Below the pieces are notes generated by a model. It was given only the letters and a program-made list of their open reading frames with translations, did not search any database and was not told where the DNA came from. The position numbers and the translations under genes are program-made. From contig NZ_FNUM01000002.1 of assembly GCF_900107995.1 (NCBI RefSeq), positions 270,283-334,282 of the forward strand: a stretch of 64,000 bases of DNA, read 5' to 3'. Positions within the stretch are counted from its first letter, which is position 1. Each line of letters begins with the position of its first letter. The DNA is from Alcanivorax sp. DSM 26293. Its GTDB lineage: Bacteria > Pseudomonadota > Gammaproteobacteria > Pseudomonadales > Alcanivoracaceae. Below, piece by piece: positions 35,181-42,889 of this stretch.

Positions 35181-36293
35181 TCAGGAGGCTTCGTCGTAGA
35201 GAGGTTTCGACAGCTCTGCCCAGTCCACTTCACCATCATCCACCAGGTTTTCGAACTGCAGGATGCCCAGCTCTTCGAAACGGGGACGCACTGACTCGGT
35301 GAGCAGGCCGATACGTTTCAGGTTGGGCATGATGCGGGTGAATAGCAGATTGCGGAACTGGGCCATGATGGTGGAAGACAGCACCTGCTCACGGGCCTCT
35401 TCCACATCCCAGCCAAAGTGCTCAAAGACCTCGGTGCTAATCAGCCGTTCGCGCATGACCACACAGGCTTCAAACGCGAAGTGGGCGCGTTCCTCCCTCT
35501 CTTCCTCAGAAAGAGTCTCAACAAAATCCTCCAAGTAATTGACACCAAAGGTAACGTGGCGTGCTTCATCACGAATCACCAAATGGATAATCTGCTTGAG
35601 AAGCGGGTCATGGGCGGTCAGCTTGAGGGTGTTGAAGGCCGCCAGAGCCAGGCCCTCAATGATGATCTGCATGCCGATGAACTTCAGGTCCCAGCGCGGA
35701 TCGGAAAGGATCTTGTCGAGCAGTGCCTTCAGGTTGGGGTTCACCGGATACAGGATGCCGATTTTTTCCTGCAGGTACCGGGTGAACACTTCAACGTGTC
35801 GGGCCTCGTCAAAAGTCTGACTCGCCGCATAGAGCTTGGCATCGTAGGACGGCGCGCAACTGGCTAATTGCGATGCCACCAGCAGTGCGCCCTGCTCCCC
35901 GTGCATGAACTGCGCCAGCATCCAGGCCAGGTTGTGCCAGCCGAAACGCAGCTTCTCGTCATCGCTCAGTGCCTCGAACGTGGGCCAGCCGTTGAACGGA
36001 TTAAAGGCCTGATCGAGAGGAACCTCGCTCCTGGGGAAGGTCTGGGTCCAGTCCAGATCCATGTCTGCATTCCAGTTCAGCTCCTTGCCAAGGCGATACA
36101 ACTTGCGGATACGGCCATCGGCACTGGAATAATCCCAGTTGTAGTGACCGGTAAGCGGGGTCTGGAAGATTTCCACCACATCCTGCACGTGGCCCGGTGT
36201 CAGCTTGTCTTCGATGTCCTCGGAGCCGGGGCCGTCCCAGTTGTCGTAGATGCTCACGGAAGTTGGTGGCGAGGTGACATTGGTTATTTTCAT
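35181..36293 (-). CDS. Ferritin-like di-iron protein, R2-like
   Basis: 370 residues from ATG 36293 (MKITNVTSPP); the frame extends to 36338 but the upstream part is not conserved-looking. The helical core carries di-iron ligands in two EX2H-type pairs: HGEQGALL with FDEARHVEVF, and IIIEGLAL with RDEARHVTFGV. This is the pattern of ribonucleotide-reductase R2-like and AurF-like oxidases. Members oxidise small organic substrates or fatty chains using oxygen; the substrate here is not known. It stands alone, with only weak ribosome binding bases (GGGTG) before the ATG. Confidence 0.8.
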   Translation of the reverse strand: MKITNVTSPPTSVSIYDNWDGPGSEDIEDKLTPGHVQDVVEIFQTPLTGHYNWDYSSADGRIRKLYRLGKELNWNADMDLDWTQTFPRSEVPLDQAFNPFNGWPTFEALSDDEKLRFGWHNLAWMLAQFMHGEQGALLVASQLASCAPSYDAKLYAASQTFDEARHVEVFTRYLQEKIGILYPVNPNLKALLDKILSDPRWDLKFIGMQIIIEGLALAAFNTLKLTAHDPLLKQIIHLVIRDEARHVTFGVNYLEDFVETLSEEEREERAHFAFEACVVMRERLISTEVFEHFGWDVEEAREQVLSSTIMAQFRNLLFTRIMPNLKRIGLLTESVRPRFEELGILQFENLVDDGEVDWAELSKPLYDEAS

Positions 36294-36608
36294 GGATACA
36301 CCCTTTTTTAGCGTTGTAGCGCACACCCCGGAACGCATCGGTGCGCTCCGAACAGGTTCACTTAAACGCTAGGCGGAAGTGTTTGCCGGAACAATGTCGC
36401 GTTATGACAATCGGGTTACGGGCTGGCGCAAAATCACAATCGCAGCATGGACCGGGGAAGACTAACGGGGGCAAGCAGTGTGGGGATGCATCCGGTACCC
36501 GAACATGAATAACGGACAGGCGAGTCGTGTTGATTACGGAGCCAAGCGCCGCGCCCGACCTTAGGGCGCGGTTTCTTGGATAAAGAAGCAGGCCTCGATC
36601 CGTCAGGA
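36294..36608. other. Intergenic region between thioesterase pair and ferritin-like gene
   Basis: 315 bases, all on the minus-strand path. A hairpin CCGCGCCC/GGGCGCGG at 36549-36571 lies downstream of the thioesterase genes and could be their 3' end, though without a T run. The rest should hold the promoter of the ferritin-like gene. No gene seen. Confidence 0.4.
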
Positions 36609-37058
36609 TCAGCCCGCATCATCGGACAGCAGGAAATGTGCCCGGGCAATGGTGATCGGCTCCTGGCGGTTTTTTTGCCAGGCGCTGATATGCACATTGG
36701 CGATCCGTCGCCCCAGTCGGGTGACGCTGCATTCCGCATAGGTGTCACGGAAAAGCCCGGCGCGCAGGTAATCGATGGTGAAATCGATGGTCTTGGGGAC
36801 CCGTGGTTCCCCCATTTGCAACAGGATAAAGATAATCGCTGCCTGCTCCATGAAGCCTGCCACGGCCCCGCCATGCAAAGCTGGCAGAGTCGGATTGCCC
36901 ACCACATTGTCATGCTTGGGCAATACAAAGGTCAGCTCGTCCCCTTGTGCCACCACCTGGATACCCAGAAAGCGGGCATAGGGCACCCGGTCAATCAGGC
37001 TCTGGTAGTCCGCTTCGCCGGCTCGGCATTCTTCAATCAGGGTTTTCAGTGCTTTCAT
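36609..37058 (-). CDS. PaaI-family hot-dog thioesterase, second of tandem pair
   Basis: 149 residues with the hot-dog core NPTLPALHGGAVAGFMEQAAIIF and the closing strand NVHISAWQKN. In place of the catalytic Asp usual for PaaI the helix carries Glu (MEQAA). Its ATG overlaps the stop of the upstream homolog by 4 bp (ATGA), so translation is coupled. PaaI proteins hydrolyse acyl-CoA thioesters, including phenylacetyl-CoA-derived ones; no paa genes are present, so a fatty or general acyl-CoA role is more likely. Confidence 0.87.
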   Translation of the reverse strand: MKALKTLIEECRAGEADYQSLIDRVPYARFLGIQVVAQGDELTFVLPKHDNVVGNPTLPALHGGAVAGFMEQAAIIFILLQMGEPRVPKTIDFTIDYLRAGLFRDTYAECSVTRLGRRIANVHISAWQKNRQEPITIARAHFLLSDDAG

Positions 37059-37525
37059 TGCCCCACCACCTTGCCAGCAGTTTCAATTTTCAACCGGGTG
37101 TAGGTTGCCAGACCGGTTGCGATGGGCTCGTCCTCGGTGCCCTCCTCCCAGGTGGTGATGCGGACAAAGGCCACATGGTTGGTGAGCCGGTAACAGGTGG
37201 CTTCGCAAACCACCGCAGCGCCCTTGGCCGGTCCACGAAGGTGGTCGACGCGAAAGTCGATGGTGGGGGTGATTTCGAACGTGGGAAAGGTGCGACAGGT
37301 CACTGCCATACCGCCAGCATGGTCCATCATGGCGAAGATGGCGCCACCATGCATGACACCGGTTTCCGGGTTGCCCACCAGGTCTTCCCGCCAGGGCACC
37401 CTTACCCGGACTGCGTGTTCTTCGGCGCTGAGCACTTCCAGCCCCAGTACAACAGAGTGCCTGACCGACTCCAGAAAGCGGTTACAGACATCCAGACGAG
37501 TAAAGGATTGCGATGAAGTTGTCAC
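37055..37525 (-). CDS. PaaI-family hot-dog thioesterase, first of tandem pair
   Basis: 156 residues if GTG 37525 is the start; AGGAGG lies 11 nt upstream. An in-frame TTG at 37534 is only 2 nt from the same AGGAGG. The hot-dog signature is ETGVMHGGAIFAMMDHAGGMA with the catalytic Asp (MMDH), and the closing strand is HVAFVRITTWEEG. It is paralogous to the next gene but shares little outside the fold. The pair may form a heteromer with one Asp-type and one Glu-type site; this is inference. Confidence 0.87.
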   Translation of the reverse strand: MTTSSQSFTRLDVCNRFLESVRHSVVLGLEVLSAEEHAVRVRVPWREDLVGNPETGVMHGGAIFAMMDHAGGMAVTCRTFPTFEITPTIDFRVDHLRGPAKGAAVVCEATCYRLTNHVAFVRITTWEEGTEDEPIATGLATYTRLKIETAGKVVGQ

Positions 37526-37662
37526 GACGGCCAATGCCTCCTGTGCGTCGGGCGCGCTAGATTAGCGAGTCGACATTAATCTGCAAAGTGTTACTTTTTC
37601 ACCATGGTAATGCGTTGCTTTCCCGATAGTATCCCCAGCCCCCTCATTGTCGGAGGCCATCC

Positions 37663-38787
37663 ATGGCGACGTCATCCCGTTTGAAGACCAGTCTGCGTGC
37701 CGTTGGACATATCGTCGAGCGTCGACGGCATCCGCAACGGTTTATTCAGATCGACAAGTGCCCCTGGGATGAAATCTACCGGGACGGCATCATGGCCGTT
37801 CGCCATTATAGCCTGCCGCCCATGAGCGAAATCCCGGTCAACGACGAAATGATGCCGGTAGAGCGCAACAAATACCGCACCCCGTTGATTCTGGTACCGG
37901 CACTGGGCATCCAGTGCTGGACCTACGATCTGATGCCGAACCGCTCCATGGTCCGCTATCTGATGGCCCGAGGCTATGACGTCTACCTGGTGGACTGGGG
38001 CAAGCCGTCTCAGGCGGAGCGAAGCCTGGATCTGGATACCTATGTGAACCGCTGGTTGCCGGCGGCGGTGGACACGGTGAAAGTCCACTCCGGTCAGGAA
38101 CAGGTCAATCTGCTGGGGTACTGCATGGGAGGCCTGCTTTGCCTGATGTATCTGGGCGGGCACCCGGATGCGCCGGTGCGGAGCCTGATCACGATTGCCA
38201 GCCCGGTGAATTTCCACAAGAGCGGCCCTTTTGGCAAGGCCCTTGGCCTGGCCTCGATTCCGGCCATGCAAGCCCACGACTGGTTCAAGGTGCGTCTCTC
38301 CCCGCTGGACGACAAGCTGTTCCATATCCCGGCGGGATTGCTCAGATTCGGATTCAAGATGACCAACCCTCCCGGGGTGGTTCAGGCTTACCTGGATCTG
38401 GTAAAGAATCTCGCCGACCGGGAATACGTTACCGAGTACATGACCATGGGCCAGTGGTTCAACGATATGGTGGATTACCCGGGCGCGGTGGTGCGGGAAG
38501 TGATCGAGAAGATGATTCTGGCCAACAGCCTGGCCAAGGGGAGAATCCGCGTTGGAGAGCGAAGCGTAGATTTCTCGGGCATTCACCAGGATCTGCTGGC
38601 GTTTGCCGGAACCACTGACAATATCGTCAGCCTGCGCGCGGCCAGGGAGGTCTTGCGGCTAGTCGGTAGCCAGGAGAAGCGATTCGAGGAAGTCCCCGGC
38701 GGTCACGCCGGGGTGTTCTCCGGTTCCAAGGCGCCGAGCCATGCCTGGCGCATCAGTGCAGACTGGCTGGCCACCCGTTCTGATTGA
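37663..38787 (+). CDS. phaC: Class III-type poly(3-hydroxyalkanoate) synthase subunit
   Basis: 374 residues, near the roughly 355 of class III PhaC. The synthase lipase-like box is GYCMGG with Cys154 (Cys in place of Ser), the Asp is Asp319 in AGTTDNIV, and the His is His348 in GGHAGVF; this is the PhaC triad. The PhaC signature DVYLVDWGKP is present. It polymerises hydroxyacyl-CoA into storage polyester. Class III enzymes need PhaE, but none is beside it, nor phaA, phaB or a phasin. It is transcribed alone. Confidence 0.85.
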   Translation: MATSSRLKTSLRAVGHIVERRRHPQRFIQIDKCPWDEIYRDGIMAVRHYSLPPMSEIPVNDEMMPVERNKYRTPLILVPALGIQCWTYDLMPNRSMVRYLMARGYDVYLVDWGKPSQAERSLDLDTYVNRWLPAAVDTVKVHSGQEQVNLLGYCMGGLLCLMYLGGHPDAPVRSLITIASPVNFHKSGPFGKALGLASIPAMQAHDWFKVRLSPLDDKLFHIPAGLLRFGFKMTNPPGVVQAYLDLVKNLADREYVTEYMTMGQWFNDMVDYPGAVVREVIEKMILANSLAKGRIRVGERSVDFSGIHQDLLAFAGTTDNIVSLRAAREVLRLVGSQEKRFEEVPGGHAGVFSGSKAPSHAWRISADWLATRSD

Positions 38788-38874
38788 TGTTGGATCTCTT
38801 CAGCAGCGAGACGGGCGCGCTGTAAAAGGGAGTGCCTGTCTCAATAGTCCCTTGCCAAACAACGGCGCGAGGCT

Positions 38875-39636
38875 TCAGGGCGCGACCAACTCATCCACCC
38901 GCTCTGCTATCTGGGTGGCATATCGGTAAAACAGGTACGGCACCTTGTTGGTATCCTGCTCGTTCATTCGCGGAATGGTGCCCCGAACGAAAACCCAGCG
39001 CTGCTCGACAAAAGCCAGAACCTCCTTCGCTTGCGGATCGCTGGCATAGCGGCTCTTGAGGCGGCTCAGCGTGTCATCGATACTTTTTGCTTCAAGGGCA
39101 AAGTCCAGCGGCGCCAACCCGGTACCGGTGGGCAGCCCCGCTGACGGGAAGGCAGCCAATGCCAGATACTCACTGGCCAGCCGCTGCATGGATACCGACA
39201 AATCCGCAATATCAAGATACTGGGCGTCAGGGGCACTTTGCGCCTGTTCTGCCAATTCGGCCACCGCCAGCGTCGTGGTATTCATCTCGCTCATGGCACC
39301 GTAATCGGCATAGCCGAGAGACGCCAGCGGGTTATCCATGGCCCGGCGGGAAAGATCGTTCCAGGCCTGGCCAAAGGCGTTAACCTGAGACACCTCGTCA
39401 CCCTCAGCCTGGGATTTCAATTCAGCCACACGGCCCTCGCCGGCTTCCAGCAATTGGCGCAGGGCCGCACGATCTTCCGGGTTGTCACCACGGATCGAGA
39501 GCAGATGAAATCCCATCCTGGCACGCCAGGCATCCGCTTCGAGCATTGCAAGCTCCGTTGCAGACAGTGCCGCTTGTGCGCCGGAAACAGCCAACATCAG
39601 TGCACCCGCAAACACACACAGTCCTTGTTTTTTCAC
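38875..39636 (-). CDS. Secreted helical protein, tandem paralog 2
   Basis: Not recognised. 253 residues with a clear signal peptide (MKKQGLCVFAGALMLAVSGAQA). The mature part is almost all helix. It shares with the next gene upstream the segments GFHLL, ELKSQAEGDE, a QYLDIADLSVSMQRLASEYL block, PLDF, WVFVR and VPYLFYRYATQI. The pattern suggests a periplasmic four-helix type domain, perhaps like ligand-sensing helical bundles but with no membrane anchor. An intrinsic terminator lies upstream, between it and its paralog, so it needs read-through or its own promoter. Confidence 0.7.
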   Translation of the reverse strand: MKKQGLCVFAGALMLAVSGAQAALSATELAMLEADAWRARMGFHLLSIRGDNPEDRAALRQLLEAGEGRVAELKSQAEGDEVSQVNAFGQAWNDLSRRAMDNPLASLGYADYGAMSEMNTTTLAVAELAEQAQSAPDAQYLDIADLSVSMQRLASEYLALAAFPSAGLPTGTGLAPLDFALEAKSIDDTLSRLKSRYASDPQAKEVLAFVEQRWVFVRGTIPRMNEQDTNKVPYLFYRYATQIAERVDELVAP

Positions 39637-39662
39637 CCCGATATCCTCTTTTCAACCCCATG

Positions 39663-39687
39663 AAAAACCCCCGCCGTTAGCGGGGGC
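39663..39687 (-). terminator. Intrinsic terminator between the two secreted paralogs
   Basis: On the minus strand GCCCCCGC pairs with GGCGGGGG around TAAC and runs into five T residues. It should end the transcript of the upstream paralog (39717-40511) 29 bp after its stop, before the second paralog. Confidence 0.9.
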
Positions 39688-39716
39688 ACAATGTATCTGA
39701 ATAATGGCCGTTGTGA

Positions 39717-40511
39717 CTATTCAACGGGCCCAAAGGTGGGCTTGGCCATATCCGTTGAAGCCAGGCTGATCGCCTGCTCCATGGTATCTACCATCTGCCG
39801 GGTATAGCGGTAGATAAGAAACGGCACCGCATTTTCATAGAACTTCACCATGGACTGACGAATGAATTTCCATTTTACCGCTACCTGATCCAGTGCCCGG
39901 GTCATGGCTTCATCGCCGGCATACTGGGCCTGGGCCGCTTTGAGCATCTTCTCGAATTCCGGTACGGCATTTTTGAAATCCAGCCGCCCCTCATCGGAAC
40001 CTGAAGCCATACCGCCGGCCGGATCTGCTGCCACATTCAGGTATTCCGATGTCATCCGCTGCAAATAGGCGGAGAGCTCACGAATCTCATCGTACTGTCC
40101 ATCTGAGGCATTCCCGAAGGTATCCATTTTTTCCGCCATGATAGCGGGAAGCTCATTCACGTCCTTGATGACGTAGGCATTGGTGTAGCCTTGCTCTGCC
40201 ATGGTATTGCCCTTGGCAGCGTCCATGTAGAGAGCCCAGTCCTTTTCCAGATCCATGACAAACTGACGCTCTTCACTGCCTTCCGCACTGGCTTTCAAAG
40301 CGGAAAGCGCCTGACTGGCCTGTGAGATCGTCTTGTTCAGTTCTGAGGCGTAGATGTCACTGCCTGTCATCACTGTCAGCATATGAAAGTTTGTGCGCAC
40401 TTTCCACAGTGATAATTCGAGTTCTTCAAGATCGGCATTGGTGATGGCTGCCATCCCCTGCACTGGCAGCAAGGCGATGGCCAAAAGGCTCCCCAGCAGA
40501 CGCTTGCCCAT
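39717..40511 (-). CDS. Secreted helical protein, tandem paralog 1
   Basis: Not recognised. 264 residues from ATG 40511, chosen over the open upstream frame because GGGAG lies 5 nt before it and the signal peptide begins here (MGKRLLGSLLAIALLPVQGMA). Nearly all helical. It aligns along its whole length with the downstream gene: NFHML for GFHLL, ALKASAEGSE, QYDEIRELSAYLQRMTSEYL, RLDF, WKFIRQ and VPFLIYRYTRQM. Because both copies keep these short blocks, they are likely to be the functional or structural core. Periplasmic location is inferred. Confidence 0.72.
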   Translation of the reverse strand: MGKRLLGSLLAIALLPVQGMAAITNADLEELELSLWKVRTNFHMLTVMTGSDIYASELNKTISQASQALSALKASAEGSEERQFVMDLEKDWALYMDAAKGNTMAEQGYTNAYVIKDVNELPAIMAEKMDTFGNASDGQYDEIRELSAYLQRMTSEYLNVAADPAGGMASGSDEGRLDFKNAVPEFEKMLKAAQAQYAGDEAMTRALDQVAVKWKFIRQSMVKFYENAVPFLIYRYTRQMVDTMEQAISLASTDMAKPTFGPVE

Positions 40512-40653
40512 AACTACTCCCTTTTCCAGATCGCTAATTGTTGTTGTGTGTTGTTTGTTTTTGCTCTGATCAAGCCTGCCCCGGGCAAGCAATGACGAAA
40601 TTATAGTAAACACTATCACAAAATTCGTAAGAGAGAGGAACCTGACATTGATA

Positions 40654-41250
40654 TCAAAATACCTCCATCCAATTGCGACCCGCAGCCGGCCAACTATCCG
40701 GTATTTGTGACAGGTAGGGCAGCAACCATTCCGGAGCCAGCCACGCAATTACCATGAAGGCGATGGTAGCTATAATCGAAAGCACATTAATAAACCAGAA
40801 CAGTCCGCCGAACAGCATAACAATACCGCTCGGTAGCGGGTTGGGCGTGCCGTAACGGTTCATGGAGCTGCTGCCATTACCCAGGTATAGGAATAGATGA
40901 AAGGGCAGATTCAGCACAGGGACCAGGGACAGCAGAGCCCACCAGCCGCTCATATCCATATCATGAAGCCGGCGCACCATCAGCCCCACCGTGTAGAGCA
41001 ATAACAGCAGCCCCACTATCAGCGTGACACCAATACCGACAAGGTCAGGGACAAGCTCCACGGAAAGCAGCATGGCAAGGGCAATCAGCAAAAACCCGGT
41101 GAACCATGCGGCAAATTGGTAACAGGCATACCGCAGCCGTCCCAGCCGTTGGCTGAGGCTAAGCACTGACAAGGGTTCGTAAACCAGGTTGCCGCGGCCA
41201 TTAAAACCCGGCTTGAAGATGGCGTCGCTGTCGTCAGTCCTGCTTCTCAT
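40654..41250 (-). CDS. DUF805 membrane protein
   Basis: 198 residues from ATG 41250 (MRSRTDDSD). DUF805 shows as four to five membrane helices with the characteristic loop RRLHDMDMSGWWALLSLVP between them, followed by NRYGTPNP. The start lies 17 bp inside the end of the upstream YkvA-like gene, suggesting coupled translation. The family is found in many bacteria without a known function; it is thought of as a small integral envelope protein. Confidence 0.85.
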   Translation of the reverse strand: MRSRTDDSDAIFKPGFNGRGNLVYEPLSVLSLSQRLGRLRYACYQFAAWFTGFLLIALAMLLSVELVPDLVGIGVTLIVGLLLLLYTVGLMVRRLHDMDMSGWWALLSLVPVLNLPFHLFLYLGNGSSSMNRYGTPNPLPSGIVMLFGGLFWFINVLSIIATIAFMVIAWLAPEWLLPYLSQIPDSWPAAGRNWMEVF

Positions 41251-41644
41251 CGGCACGGATATCCCCCTTTGTATCACGCCACTCTCGATAGTTTTCAATG
41301 TCCTGTCGGGCAAATTGCCAGGATTTGGCAAGCACCCCCATATCATCCAGCAAGCCCAGGCCGATAATCGGGTCAGGAATGGCGTCCAGAGGCATCAGAA
41401 AGTACACCAACGCCCCGGTGATAGTCAGCAGGGTTGCCCAGGGTACCTGCCGATAGCGTCCTGAGGCCCAATCAAGCAGCATCGCGGCCAGGAGTTTAAG
41501 CTGCCCTGCGGCCTCGCCCAGCCGTTGCTGCAACTGATCAGAGCGGCTGAACACCGCCCTGGCCAACCAGCGACTGGCAGTGGCCGAACGCAATATGCGC
41601 TCGGCGCGGCGGGTGGCCTGGCGACGAAATGGATTAGCGGCCAT
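41234..41644 (-). CDS. YkvA/DUF1232 family membrane protein
   Basis: 136 residues. The DUF1232 signature YFLMPLDAIPDPIIGLGLLDDMGVL is unmistakable. The N-terminus is basic and helical. The start overlaps the end of parA by 11 bp and its end overlaps the DUF805 gene by 17 bp, so parA-ykvA-DUF805 form one compact operon. Function unknown in the family. Confidence 0.87.
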   Translation of the reverse strand: MAANPFRRQATRRAERILRSATASRWLARAVFSRSDQLQQRLGEAAGQLKLLAAMLLDWASGRYRQVPWATLLTITGALVYFLMPLDAIPDPIIGLGLLDDMGVLAKSWQFARQDIENYREWRDTKGDIRADEKQD

Positions 41645-42416
41645 TGAGCTCGTGGAACAGTGCGCGGTATTCCTCGGTCAGCTTGTGCTTGGGCTGCAAA
41701 TTCACCAGCGGTGTGGCCTGTTCATGGGATTCCCGCATGACCACGCTGGCAGAGAGCTTGCTGCTCAACATGGGCAGGCCCTCTTCCTCCAGGGATGCCA
41801 CCAGCTCCTGCGGCAATCGGGCGCGGGGCTGGAACTGATTGACCACAATTCCTTCCACCTGAAGCTCGTCGTTATGGTCTTCACGGGCTTCCTGAATATT
41901 TTCCAGCAGTGTGTACAGTGCTTTGCGGGAGAAGGCATCACAATCGAAGGGAATCAGCACCCGGTCCGCCGCAATCAAGGCGGAGAGGGTATAAAAGTTA
42001 TAGGCCGGCGGAGTATCCACAAAGATCGCGTCAAAATCCTTTGCCAGGCTTTTCAGCAGGCCCCGGAGCTTATAGATCTTGTGCTTGGATTCGAGCATAT
42101 GCTCGATTTCGCCCAGCTCCCCATCCGACGGCAAGACAAACAGGTTCTCGAAAGGAGTGGCATGCACGTACTCGCGAGCGTCCTTCTCTTTCAACCGAAA
42201 CGACAGCGTCTGGGCAAAGAAAGTACCGATATTGGGTTTGGGGCCTTCCCCATTGCTGTACGCAGGCATCCCCAGCAGGTATTGGCTGGCATTACACTGC
42301 GGATCCAGATCCACCACCAGGGTGCGATTGCCTTCGGCAGCACTGATGGCAGCCAGGTTTACCGTGATGCTGGATTTCCCCACGCCCCCTTTCTGGTTAA
42401 AGACCACACGACGCAT
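41634..42416 (-). CDS. ParA-family ATPase without an adjacent ParB
   Basis: 260 residues. The deviant Walker A is KGGVGKS at residues 9-15, followed by LVVDLDPQCNASQ (switch I) and FVDTPPAYNFYT (Walker B/switch II). This group moves cargo or positions proteins on the nucleoid or membrane. The usual chromosomal parAB pair lies elsewhere in gammaproteobacteria, beside gidB; here no parB or CheW-like partner lies next to it. Instead it heads an operon with two membrane proteins. A palindrome with DnaA-box-like halves lies about 240 bp upstream. Confidence 0.88.
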   Translation of the reverse strand: MRRVVFNQKGGVGKSSITVNLAAISAAEGNRTLVVDLDPQCNASQYLLGMPAYSNGEGPKPNIGTFFAQTLSFRLKEKDAREYVHATPFENLFVLPSDGELGEIEHMLESKHKIYKLRGLLKSLAKDFDAIFVDTPPAYNFYTLSALIAADRVLIPFDCDAFSRKALYTLLENIQEAREDHNDELQVEGIVVNQFQPRARLPQELVASLEEEGLPMLSSKLSASVVMRESHEQATPLVNLQPKHKLTEEYRALFHELNGR

Positions 42417-42889
42417 TCCTTGTTCTCCTTAATACAGCAGACTTGCAGATCAACTGCAGAACCCGTTCCACCGGGGCTTGCGCGTTCGGGCATTGGCGCC
42501 CTGGCCCGGATTCGATTCGAATCAGGCGACAGGCCCCTTTGACCGGCAAGACGATTCAACGCGAACCAGGCAGGCATCTGCAGGAATTTTGGTTTGTTGC
42601 CGAATCATACACAGGCCGTACTGGCTCTCCCAGTGTCCATGGGCCCTCTTTTTCTATCCACAGTTTCTGTGGATAACCGGGTGCATAACCCTTTAGTGAT
42701 TGCCCACGGCCGCACCCCTTGGGCTGCCCGAGTCCGGCCGATCAAAAAAACACCACACCACAGGCTCAAACCCGCGCCAGTGACAATTAAATGCCGGCAA
42801 GGAAATGCCAACACGAAATCTGTTTAGTGGTGTTGAGCTTCAAGCGCTATCGGGCTAATAGTAAACGCACTGTTTATGAGGAAAGCCCC
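42417..42889. other. Divergent intergenic region, parA and P450 promoters
   Basis: 473 bases. It contains GATTCGATTCGAATC near 42510 (an inner 10-bp palindrome) and the DnaA-box-like palindrome at 42655-42675. The bases from 42820 to 42889 hold the P450 leader, with GAGGAAA before the ATG. No gene is supported; small open frames here lack coding composition. Confidence 0.45.
42654..42676. promoter_or_regulatory. DnaA-box-like palindrome
   Basis: TATCCACAG and CTGTGGATA face each other around TTT at 42655-42675. The right half read on the minus strand is TTATCCACA, a perfect consensus DnaA box; the left half CTATCCACA differs by one base. It may bind DnaA and could link the ParA operon to replication. 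Confidence 0.45.

Noticed and set aside
36434-36928. 164-codon minus-strand frame
   Set aside because: It overlaps the thioesterase in another frame and reads as low-quality, Cys/Ser/Pro-rich sequence; a shadow.
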